Source: Neospora caninum Liverpool
Taxonomy: Eukaryota; Apicomplexa; Conoidasida; Eucoccidiorida; Sarcocystidae
Reading direction: 5' to 3'
Assembly (NCBI RefSeq): GCF_000208865.1
Contig: NC_018395.1
Location: 5,132,839 to 5,196,838 of the forward strand
DNA: 64,000 bases
The notes beneath the pieces were generated by a model that searched no databases, was not told the origin of the DNA, and worked only from the letters and a program-made list of their open reading frames with translations. Positions within the stretch are counted from its first letter, which is position 1. Each line of letters starts with the position of its first letter. This document shows positions 39,944 to 51,200 of the stretch, one piece after another. The translations under genes and the position numbers were made by a program.

Positions 39944-40182
39944 ATAGATAGAAACCTTGATCCGGAACTGGGTGTACGCAGGGGAGATGGAAATGTTTGA
40001 ACGTGTTTTCTGTATGCTTTTCTCAGGTTTGGAAGCTCGTGGGGGATATTCCAGATAAGGAGCGGAGAAGACGGCTCGAATTCACAGAGCCGTTTTGGTA
40101 CTGGGAAGACGGCGGGCAGCCCGACATGCCGTGGGAACATGCGACAGGCGAAGATGTGACGGATGGAGGGACACAGCCGTAG
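27123..40182 (+). CDS. Tas-like aldo/keto reductase-fold protein, catalytic residues apparently lost, Trp-rich tail
   Basis: After a long N-terminal frame (27123 to about 29340; first junction unresolved) and 29730-30224, exons join in phase: 30776-31185, 31679-31811, 32033-32104, 32433-32501, 33057-33129, 33435-33531, 34045-34309, 34751-34794, 35331-35544, 35876-35929, 36472-36571, 37409-37551, 38239-38315, 38701-38743, 39598-39696, 40027-40182. The core follows E. coli Tas closely: [67 protein letters not shown]. The fold is therefore an NADPH-type TIM barrel. Of the catalytic Asp-Tyr-Lys-His set only Asp remains; Tyr, Lys and His positions read Asp, Arg and Asp. An in-frame ATG at 28602 starts a mitochondrial-like presequence ([20 protein letters not shown]). 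The ATG at 27123 has the better context. The last five exons could be a separate gene. Fold is sure; role unknown. Confidence 0.75.
37360..40182 (+). other. Alternative model: tail exons as a separate small membrane protein gene
   Basis: If translation starts at the ATG at 37360, the five last exons alone encode 188 residues. They begin with a hydrophobic helix ([17 protein letters not shown]), then a charged, Trp-rich soluble part ([48 protein letters not shown]). In that case the reductase-fold gene would run past its donor at 36571 and stop at 36678. Against this, the bases encoding the helix are a T/G-rich tract ending in TTTTAG, much like the tract before the 38701 exon, and the 36571-37409 junction keeps phase. 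I slightly favour one fused gene. No family is recognised. Confidence 0.4.
39472..39507. repeat. (TA)n microsatellite in the reductase-fold tail region
   Basis: About 17 TA units lie in an intron. Others in the same gene lie at 29440-29482, 30577-30607, 36261-36294, 39003-39025 and 39906-39941. None falls inside an exon of the model. Confidence 0.9.
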
Positions 40183-42561
40183 CGTCGCTCTTCACTTTTC
40201 TTTGCACGATGTGGTTTTGCCTACGTTGGAACGCCACCATATATATATATATATATATGTAACACTGGCAGCTGTCGGAGCGAGAGAACGAGACGCGTTT
40301 TGGTTTTTGATGTGTAGCGATTGCGGATGTCAGGGGTGGGGACGCGCCGCGTCAATGGAAGGTGCGCTTTTCGGAGAATTGAGGATCCGTCCGGGGTTCA
40401 ATGTTCGCTGTTTCTCTATCGGCCAGTTTGCTTATCGAGCCGACGGCCGTTTCGCGTTAGACAGTTGAGCAAGGACAGCCTCTCGCTTGAGCACCAAACG
40501 CACAGCTACGCCCGCTGGCCCCGCATATATGCGGGTACCTAGGTATGCAGTTCGTCTGCTTGCTGCCCGAGGCTAGCGCCTCTCCACATGTGTTTTTCGC
40601 CTCGGCTGGAGTTCCTGTGCGCGTTATAATATTTGCGACTGGCTAGGCCTCCACGAAAAAACTAAACGGGGCGGGCACGAAGCAGTAGCATAGCCGCCGA
40701 CTGTTTATCCAGTGCAAGGGAAAGAAAGCGAAGCGTCTGTCAGGCGAGCTTCCCGTCGAGCGGGAAACGTTCCCTTCTCCGTAGGGAGGCGTCCAGCGTA
40801 TTTTTGGTAAACAGAGACATGTCCTGTGTCAGCTATTATACCGCATGCACGGGCCATGTGTCGAACACACAGCGCGCAGTCCAGTTTCTCGTCGCTGCGG
40901 GGCTCTCGGGCAATGCCACGAAGCGTGCAGAGGCGTCACATGCAGCCGCGTCTCGCGCTGGCGACCCGAAAGTGAAAAAAACGCTCTGTGTGTGCCTGAG
41001 ACTTTCGTGTTCGGCCTGATAAGCGGCTCGTGGTCCTTTCTCGAGGACAACGTAAATGTATCCGACCACAGGTCGTCTGTATATGTAGAGCTAGTCAACC
41101 ATATACGATGTAAGTCGCTGGTTGAGTGGCTGCATACACCCCGTCTTCGTGCTGCAGGAACCGAAGCAAATGTGTGTTCTCACTGTCCGAGACTGATGGA
41201 AATCAGAAACGCTGGCCGTGGGGCGCGTAGATCTAGCCGTGAAAAGGTCGAGTTCGAGACCGACAGCCATCCTGTGGTGTTCTTACACTAGGGAACCTCC
41301 CCTTGCTGGAATCATAGATTGGCCATCGACGACCGCTTTTTGCATGAATACATAGAGTTTGGCAGACTACACCGAAACCAGCAAACACTGTAGATTCTGC
41401 GAGGCTGCGAAGACGCGCGTTGGAGGAGTCAGAAGAAACGACAGGAAGGCGCAGCCTCTGTGCCAAAGTACCGCGCCTCGCCGTCCCTTTTTACCCACAC
41501 GGACGAGGCCAGAAACACGGACGACCAAAGCGCTATTTCACCTGCTTTCACACCCGCACAAATGCTTCACAAGAAATGTGAGTCGTCGTGTGCATCCAAG
41601 AGACACAAAGACGCAATCCCACCCACGTACGGCGCACACAAGGTGTTCCTCCGCTTCTGCTGGAAGGCTACGGAGAAACGCCCATTTCGGCTGTTCAGGG
41701 GGTAAAGGCGCCGAACGCTACAGGTACGTGGTGAAGTTTCCCTGCAGACGGCGATTGCCAGAGTCTCAAGGCGGCTGAATTCCTGCAAGGTTTGGGATCC
41801 TGGAGCGATGCTAAACAGTCGCGTTTGGGGTAGACGAAAAACGCCTTTGGCTCTGTGGTTCCCTCAAACACGCAGTTCTGATCGCAACAGAAAATGTGTT
41901 TCTTCCAAGTGCGAGGAGCGCTACAGCCAGGCATCCCTGCGTGCCCACCTTTACGGGTTACCCGCCTCGGGGTCTCCCTCTTGTGTCCTGACCTTTCACT
42001 CAAACGAAAGCCCGAACGAGGCTGGCTGCACCAGCTAGGCGACTGCTGAGGCGCAACGCAAGCTCCCCCCCCCCCCCCCCCCCCCCCCGGAGACCTGTCC
42101 TTCGAAGAGTGCTGCCTTCCCCACGAGACTCTCTGTATACGCCCAGGCGTGAGAGCGGTGTCCTGCGTCGATTCGCCGTTTTCCGAAAAACGGGACAAAA
42201 GGCCTCGCATCTACGCCGAAACATCGCTTCCTGCTCGCTCCTGCGGAAACGGTCGCCCCCCTCCCCGCTCACGACTTCCACATGATGCGAAGGGTGCCGA
42301 CATAGGCTCGGTTCGATGCTTCGCCCAAGGCGTCGGGTGAGTCGACTCCACGGGGCAACGGGTCGGCTGCCTTAGACGTATACCTTTGCAGGCGTTGGTG
42401 TAAACGGACGCCGGTTACACTCGAGCAATCACTGCCTTTGCCCCAGCGACCGCCACGGATGATATTCTCGTCTGGTAGAGAACCGTGCTGGACTGTTTCT
42501 GCAAGCGCCACGGGAAGAGCCCGCGATCAGAATGCCCAGGATCCCTTCCTCGACTGCGCGC
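40183..42561. other. Convergent intergenic region (3' UTRs)
   Basis: The reductase-fold gene (plus) and the helicase (minus) end facing each other, so this 2.4 kb should hold two 3' UTRs. It contains a (TA)n tract at 40239-40258 and a run of 24 C at 42065-42088. No coding frame is convincing. Confidence 0.5.
42065..42088. repeat. Poly-C tract (24 C)
   Basis: An uninterrupted run of C lies in the convergent 3' region. Shorter runs lie at 177-195 (19 C, RAP-gene intron) and 31644-31654 (11 C, reductase-fold intron). Confidence 0.95.
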
Positions 42562-43085
42562 TCACAAACATCCACTCTTTCGCAAACGCACCCACAAAGC
42601 TCTGCTCCGGTGGCGAATCTGCTTTCTCTCAAACGCAAGAAGGTGGCGGCCAGATGCCTTCTGTGATGGCTCTGAGGGTCGGGTGATCGACGGGGACCAC
42701 AGCCTGCAGTTTCCGGGCGAACTGAAACAGTGCCTGCAAGACAGAGCGCAACCGTCCCTTATCGCCGCATCATATCGTCTTCCTCTCTCCAGCGACAAGC
42801 CTACACTTCTCCCGGCCTTTTTCTGTCTTTCTTCGGATCCTTGGACCTCTCTTCAGTGCTCGACAACTCACCAGGCTGCGGCGGTGTGCCCGTCCACCCC
42901 GAAGTGCATGCACGCCCCTCCAAAGCGTCTCCCAGCCGGCATGCAACAAATCCACATGGCTCCATCCGACCCGTTCCTCTGCTCAGAGCAATATATGTCA
43001 GCCTCTCCCCAAGACGTGTACAAGCATTACATATATATATATATATATAAATATATAAATATATATATATATATATAAATATATA

Positions 43086-43125
<40 letters not shown>

Positions 43126-43126
43126 A

Positions 43127-43159
<33 letters not shown>

Positions 43160-46100
43160 AATTTATATTGATGTATATTTATACAGACATGGATACGGGT
43201 GCGTTCGCGACTGCATGCACATATGTCCATGCATCTGCGGGGGTAGGCGGAGGCCCGCAGATCGGTTCTCTTACGTCGAACGTGGGTTCCTGTCGAAGTG
43301 TGATGGAGTGGCCGATCACAATGAGGCCCTTTCGAGCGCGAGAGAAGGCGACGTTCAACCGCCGCCAATCAGCCAAGAAACCCACTGCGCCCTGAAGAAA
43401 AAAAAGCAGGGAAATCCTCCGAAGTGAAACGCGAGCTGTGCACACCGCGTTCCTCACACTGGAAACACAGTCCGACGTTCGCACAGGAGCCGACAGGACA
43501 CCCTGAAAGCGCATCTCTCGGCATACAGGGCGCGCGCACGCGCAGCAGTTGTCTCCGGCCTGGCGTCGCTCTCGCATGCGGCCCAGTTTTCTCCACGTGA
43601 TTCAAAGAGTCGCACGGGTCTTCCACGGAGACTGGAGACACAGATTCCCCAAACTACAGGCAGACTGAGCATGCATGCACGCAACGCACGCAACGTTTTG
43701 CCGAGACACATGCATACGCGGCCACTACAGTGGGTTGAATTCTTGAGCTTCCTTCTGGAATGCATGCGCGCGCGCATCTGCGCGTGCGGCGCTTCGTTTT
43801 GGAAAGAAACTTCAAACGAGACATTTGTTTGAATCAAGTGTGACTCTTGACTTACAGTAGGGTGATATCGAGAGGTCGGCATCTCACCAAGCCAATATTT
43901 GGACGGGAACGCTATATCTCAATACATATAGACAGCAATACATATTGATACATGTGTGTAGAGGTAGATACGTGGGTGAATGCATATACACAACACTGCA
44001 ATTACACGCGAAGGGGGGGTGTACACGCTGCGCCCCGCCTCAACCGATTTCGGGTTGTTTCTTGGAAACGGCGTTCAGCCGCACGTGCGACTGGACGGCG
44101 ACACACTTACCGCAGGATTGCACCTGACGCAAGTGAAGATGATGTAGTCCTTCTCGCCGCCCTGGAAGGAGTCGACTGTGGAGAGAAGAATTTTGTTGTT
44201 CGGCAGCGGTCGGTGAGAAAGCCGTCCATCGAATGCTTTCTGAGGTCATGCACCGGGCGGAGATCAATCAGAAGCCGCGCCAGAGGAGCAGAGAGACAAG
44301 ACGCAAACGCGAGTTCTGGAGAAAACTTCCACCGGCCGGAATGAGCGTTTCTCCCCGTTCTCGACTGCAGCACGCCTCGCTCCTATCTTGCTCTTGTGAG
44401 TCTCTTCGCCTTTCGTTTTCCTTCTCTGTTTTCGTTGCTGCATTCGCTTCTGGGATGCTCGTCGCCAGTCGCCAGGCACGCGTCAGAATAGCGACGAGGC
44501 AGAGGCACGGCAGATAAATGTCTATAACTCCAGCACGTCTTCAGCCTCTCCCTAGCCCCGCATTTCTGTGGGGGCTCTTCTCTTTCCGGTGCGCTCTGGT
44601 CAACTCTTTCTCGCTGCCTCCCTCTTCCACGCACGGCTGCCGACATGCAAGGCGCACGACCCTTCCTCTCGAAAAGAAACCGCCAGTTGGCCTGCCCTGC
44701 TCCGATTCGACGATTGCTAAAGCCTGAACGCTTCATCGCGTGGTCACCCCCCCTCCCCCCCCCGTGTCTCACAGAGTCGCCCTCAACTCTTCGACAGCAG
44801 CAAGTTCATCCCTCTTGCTCCTCTTTTTCCTCTCCTCGTCTTCCTCTCCGCTTCGTTCTCCCCTTTCCTCGCCTTCTTACCTCGTGGCGACTCACACGCC
44901 TGTACGCCTGTGTACAGGTGCACATCCACAGTGGCACGGAAAACTGCATGCAGCGGCGCTCCTTCTTCCACAGCGGCCTCGACTACCAAGCAAGCCGTGC
45001 GTCGCAAAGCGTCCGTTTCAATTTTTCCATTTTTTGTCTGTCTTCCGGAGCGCTTGCCTTGGCGCCAACTCGCGCTTGCAGGCGCCCCCGGCGGAACACG
45101 AAGACGCGAGAGCGAGGTCGACGCCCCCAGCCGCCAGTCAGCCGGTCCGTATTACACGGGAAGGCGGGCACCGCAGCGGCAACCGACGCAAGAGAACGAA
45201 ACAGAGATTCGCGTGTGAGGAGGATTCTGCAAGACTGCGTTGCGAGTGGACAAGTCTTGCAACCACCCCGACGAGAAACGGCTTCCGAGGAAAAATCGCA
45301 AGACGCACGCGGGGCAAAAAACCTGAGAAGGCACCTGCCGAGACGGCCGCTACCCTCGTTTGAGCTACCAGAAAATAACGAGCTCGCGTTTCCAGGAGTT
45401 TCCCTTCAAGCCGCGACGGGAACGCGCAGTTGGGATTCATCTCCTCTTCCAGATGTGGACCGCCGACGCCTCCACCCTCACCTTCCGTCCCAAGATGCGT
45501 TCGAGGAGAGCCAGCTGCCCTACGTAGGGGCTGATCACGCCGATCGCCTCTGGAGCCACGCCGTCGCGCAGAAGAAGTGAGGCGCAGCGGACAGTCAGGA
45601 GAGCCTCCCTGCACGAGCGAAGTCGAGAAAGGCAAGCGAAAAGGACGAGAAAGTGGAAGTGAACAGGGGGGAAAGGGGGGAGAGGTGGACCCGGCGACCA
45701 CGCAGCACGCGGCTGGACGGCATACACTTGCGCTCGGTACACCGCGTTTTTGAAGGGAAGAAAAAAGGCGAGACAGAGGGACACGAATCTCCCTATGAGA
45801 GTGGACAGAGACAAGGGAAGACGTCTGGGCGGAGCGACAACGGAAAGGGAGAGACAAAGGCAGAGAGGCACATTCAGAAAGCACTCCGAGCCGCTCCCTC
45901 GAGTGGTTGCGACGCGTGCTGTATCGGGGTACGAGCGACGCAAAGAAAACGACGCGGCGAACAGACGTGCTTCGCGAGAGCCCTCTACAGGCCTTCAAAA
46001 AAAGGATCCGGGAGGTTCAAACTGAATGAGACGTGCGACATACGCAGCGTTGTAGTAGGACAGCCGCACACTGCCTTCGTTTCGCAGGGAGGCTGCGTTG

Positions 46101-48162
46101 CGATCGGTCCCATCCACGTCTCCAAGAAGCCCCTGTCGCTTTTTCAGGTGCGCATGCCCCGCCTGGTCCTCGCGCAACAGGTCAAAAATCTCGCCGTCGT
46201 CTCTCTCGATGATGTCTCGCAGATCCCACTGCGTCTCCGACCAACTCAAGGCGCCAGCAGCACCTGCGGCGCTCCTGTCTCTGCCGTCCCCACACGCAGA
46301 AGGCGCGAGGCGCGAGGGACCAGTATCAATCACTAGGAGAGGCGCCGTGTCGAGGGCTGCGTGAACGGTCCGCGGAGACGACCCGCATGCAGACGAAGCA
46401 GAAGGAGAGGCGGAAGGAGAGGGAGAGGCGGAAGGAGAGGGAGAGGCGGAAGGAGAGGGAGAGGCGGAAGGAGAGGGAGAGGCGGAAGGAGAGGGAGAGG
46501 AAGGCGGACCAACGGAGGCAGGTAGACGAGGTGTAGCGCCTGTTCGATGCGTTCTTTTCGGCCACGGGATCGACGGGGAGAGGTCAGCCGGACGCGCGAA
46601 GACGGACTGGTGGCTCTTCAACAGTCCTTGGTAAAAGAGGGACGAGATCAACTCGCACATGCTCCCAGGCATGCGGAACTGCGTATCCAGGAGGAAGTAG
46701 TGAGGCACTGCGCCTGCAGAGGAAACCAGGCGGCGTCAGAATCGAGCAGAGGATGACCATTACCCTCCAACCAGGAGACGGACCAGCAAGCTAGAGCGGA
46801 CGACACCTCATGTGCTCTTGAGAAAAGGGCCTTCTGCCAGCAGAGACAAATCTCGATGGATGGGTCCAGCACATCGACGCCGAGGTGGAAAGAGAAATTT
46901 GCAGTCACAAATGCAGATGTCGAAACACACAAATCGAGAAACAGACAAGAGACCGGCATGCAGGTGCTCGTGGCCCTAGGGCCGCTTGTTTCTGGCTTTG
47001 AAGGAGACCACCAACATAGACCAGTGGCGAGAGCCGGGGTCGCGGAGCCAAAGAGACGACTGCCTATACCGCCTGTCTGAACCCGACATGATGCGAAGGA
47101 CAAAAAATACACACTGAGAGATTCGCAGATCGCCAAAACCCCCGGGGAAATAGCAGTGTCTCAAAAGGAAGACAGCAGAGCCGCGAATGGGGACGACAGA
47201 AAAACCCTCCCGGTCGAAACACGGACTCTGAGTGAGGAAGCTGTCGAAGGCGGATCGAACCATGACGGGACAGGCTTGAACACTTTGGCCGGAAATCTGC
47301 GCCGGATCTCCAACGAGGACGAGTTTCGTGCACTTTGTCTGCGCGAGGACGATCAAACTCCGAAATTCTGAAAACACAAAAAACAGTTAGACCTTCTGAC
47401 CGCTTCATTCCCGTCTTTCGACGTAAACGTCCTTCCCCCACACACAAGCTTACCTATGTATGTATATATATTTATATGTATATACATATATGCACTTGAG
47501 TATGTGCATACATGCCCGCAGCTATCTAGGTGTATAAGTATACATATGTCCACATCGACGTAGTTATATAGATGGAAAAAGGAAATGCTCACAAATTCAC
47601 GCAGAGTATGCGTATCATTGCATACGTGTATTTGCGTGACTATTTACGAAAATATATTCGTGTGCATGTGTGCACACGCATTCGCGAATATGTATTTCAG
47701 AAATCAACACGCAAACCCAGGAGCACGGGCGTGTGCAGGGAGGTGCGAGGTGTGCATTTTCGTGGAGAGAGAGACGCGTGCATGCACAGATGGGGTGAGC
47801 CGAGGACGGCAGCGACGAGGACAGGCGACAGGGCGGCTGTACCGGTGATCTGAGAGGCCTCGTCGATCAGGATGCGGCGCGGCGCAATTCTGCGAAGGTT
47901 CTGGCCCTGCATGCACGCGGGGGTCGAGCGGAACACGACAGCGCATTGATGTCCCAAATCGCCGAATGCGACTGACAGGCGAAACGGCCTCTCATGCTGC
48001 TCCTGGCTCTCTGTGCACGACGACGCAGACTTTCGCTTTCTTAGATATCGCCATATGCTTATAACTCCCTCTACACATGTCTCCTTGTCTCTCCAAACAC
48101 ATACCCACTTTTCTACTTACACACGTATATACACATATCCATATATCCATATATGCATATAC

Positions 48163-48223
<61 letters not shown>

Positions 48224-51200
48224 CGCATGTCTATTTGTATGGCAGAAGGGTATTTGCATGTCCTTCAGCGAGGATCCGAGTTTGGTTGGGTCCTGCCAGC
48301 GACGCCTCGTCTGCGCGTTTTTTTTAATGTCAACGCCTAGGCGTCAGTCGACGCCGTCGAGAGTGCGAGCCTTCGTGTCTCTCTCTCCGTCCGCATTCCG
48401 TTTCTTGGCCCCGCGTTTCTGCTCTTTTGTGCGTGTTAAGTATCCAGCATTTGCTGTTTAAACCCTAAAGACAAAAGATCATCGAATATAACGGTATGCT
48501 CCTCGCTTTACACCCTAGAGGGAAACGGGTAACCCTCTTCGAAATACCTGGTAGACGGTATCGACGAAGACGGGGACGCGCTGGCGGTAGGCGAGAGTCT
48601 GGCCCTGGCGAGGCATACAACGAAAAGAGCTATGAGGCGCATGCACTTTCCGGAAAATGAGGTGAAGAGAGCGAAAGGCGATCCCGTTCGTCATCACCGA
48701 TCAAGGCAAACCGGTGGGCACACATACGCCTACGCCCGTGCATGCAGCCGGCAGCTGTCCTGGAGCAGAGAGTGCATGCGAAAAGTGCAGGCCGATGCTA
48801 TCGCGCAAGTGCGAGATCATGCAACGGGTGACTGCGTGCAGACACAGAGAAGCTGTACAGCTCTACCTCACGCGCATGCAGATGCCGGTGCCGCGCAAAC
48901 CTACCTGCGTTCCGCTCGCCGTTGAACTGCGGCGCGGCGAGTAACCGCCGACAGCTGGCGAGTAGTCGCCCCGCCTCTCCAGCATGCCGACGGTGTGCGA
49001 TCGTACTCCTGGTCAGAAAAGAAAAACAATTCTCTTTTCACGTCTCTTTCAGAGAAAACATACGACAACGAACTGCCCCGTAAACCCACAGGTCTAAATA
49101 TTCATCAATATGTAGGAATGTGCATACACACGGCAACAAGCATATCTCTATCTATCTATCTACCTACCTACCTATCTATATACGAATATGTGTTCTTCCA
49201 CGGTTCACGAGTTAGACCCGTCCTATGTATATGGATACGTTTGTGTTTTTACGTTCCATATATAAATAAGCATGCCGATGGAGCTGTTTTCCTTGAGGCT
49301 CCTGACCTAGGTTGCCCAATTTGGACCGAAGAGCATCGACTGCCGCATGCGTTCCTGCACCAGCGAAAATGGGCGAGGCTGTCTCGCCGTCGAGACCAGC
49401 CGCCCAGAGACTCAAAATGCAGGCCGCGACGAGCGTTTTCCCCGTACCAGGTGGCCCTGCGCATAACGCCAATGTCGACACGCAGGGAGGACACACCGAC
49501 TGAAGTTGCGGAGTCGACATTCAAAGAGGGAAAAAAGGAGACATAGAGGTGGAGACAGGTAGCTAGCAATAGACAGACGCAAATGGGTTTATACACAGAG
49601 ACGTAGCGCGATAACGAGGGCACGAGAGGGACACGTGCGCAAGAAAGAAGAGCGAGAGACGCACAGGCAGGTAGGTTTGCTTCTAGCGACAGAGAGGGAG
49701 GTCGGTAGATCGAGGGAGTTTTCTAAAGCGAGAAAACGAATTTGGTGAACCAGAAAAGGAAACGGCAAGCGCATGCAGAGTCCTGGCGTGCCGGAAGGCG
49801 ACAAATGACAGCGACGAAAGCAAAACGTGTGGGAGAGTAATGAAACGGCGACGCCAAGCGCCGAGGACTGCAAAGCTAACAGACACCACAAAGGAAGTGA
49901 CCAAACGTTAGGCTCCGTTTCCTGTCCCCTGAGTGCATTTTCTCCCCCTGAATCCTTTCCGGTTATACTGCATGCAGTGGGGGTGGCTGCGTCGCTCTCG
50001 CAGTTCCCAACACATGCACAGTTCACTAGCAGGTCGTTCTTTGCTTTCTTGTTCTTTGCCTACCCTGGACAAGGACTATAGGAGCTGGCGACCGCAACAC
50101 ACAGCATACGACGTTCCTCTGGCTCGACGTGAGAAAGGGAAAGAGAGAAGACAGAACCTCCTCCAGGGGAACAGATGCGGGCGTCGTTTCTGACGAACGA
50201 GACGAGCTCGCGTTCGCCCTATACTCGGATGCAAACACTCCTTCCTCGACGCCAGAGGAGCCCGCCTTGGAGCTCGCTGGAAATCCCCCTTCCCTGTCTT
50301 CACCCAGGAGAAAAGAGGGGCGAAGAGAAGAAGGCTCAAGCGCAGAGGGGTGAAGAGAAGGCTGAAGCTCAGAAGGCAGACGAGAAGCCTGAAGCGCAGA
50401 AGGCAGACGAGGAGACGCGCCCGAGAGACAAGCGGAGGGTTCGGCTGAATCCTTTCGGAGTGTTTCTGCGGTCGCAGATGGAGACTGCATTTTCTGCCGC
50501 AAGGTTGGCAGGTCGGAGGCCAGCGCAGGGGGGTACGCGGAAGCACACGGAAAAAGCGGCGGCGTGCATGCAAGAAATAAGGCATGATTGATTCCCCGTC
50601 CTGGAGTCGCCTTTCCCGCGAGCTGTGTCGACGTCCCCTGTCGCGTTTTGTCTGTCGCCGTGCCATTCTTCCCTGCGCTGTCGCGTAGCCTTTGCCGCTG
50701 CGAGTCGCCTTCTTGCGCCCGTCCAGAAGACAAAGCATACGCCTCCTCGTCGCTGTCTTCCCGTATCTGCCGCCTTCGTGTGTCCTTCTTTTCTGTCGGT
50801 TCCCCGCCCGTCTCCGTCGCGTTCGCTCGGCTAGAACGCCTCGAGGCCTCCTCGCGCCTCTCTGCTGCGAGGTCGCCCGCCCCGGTGTCTCCTCGCCGTT
50901 CCGCGCCTCGCTCGCCCTGAGCCGCTGCCTCGGTTGGCGTACTTCGCATGCAGCCTACGCCCGTTCCCTCGGCCTCTCGCGACCGCGAGGCCTCGCGTTC
51001 GGCCTCCAGCATTTCTGGCAATCGCAGGAGGACGCGCATCGTTTGTTCTGTCAAAGACGGGATGATGGCCGAGAGCGGAACTACCCAGCAGCGGACACGC
51101 GAGCTGAGAGAGAGAGGACAAACGTCTTGCCTCTCCGCCGCGCCGTCTTCCCCAGTCCCCGCTGCTGTATCCGCCCCCAACAACCTGGGGCTTGCGAGGG

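Noticed and set aside
43029..43163. Possible origin or centromere-like AT element
   Set aside because: It is an intronic TA microsatellite of only about 135 bases, with no surrounding features of such elements.
44880..45170. Minus-strand frames considered as the helicase connector before motif V
   Set aside because: None gave correct phase on both sides with good splice signals and a length like that of UPF1 relatives, so the connector is left unresolved.
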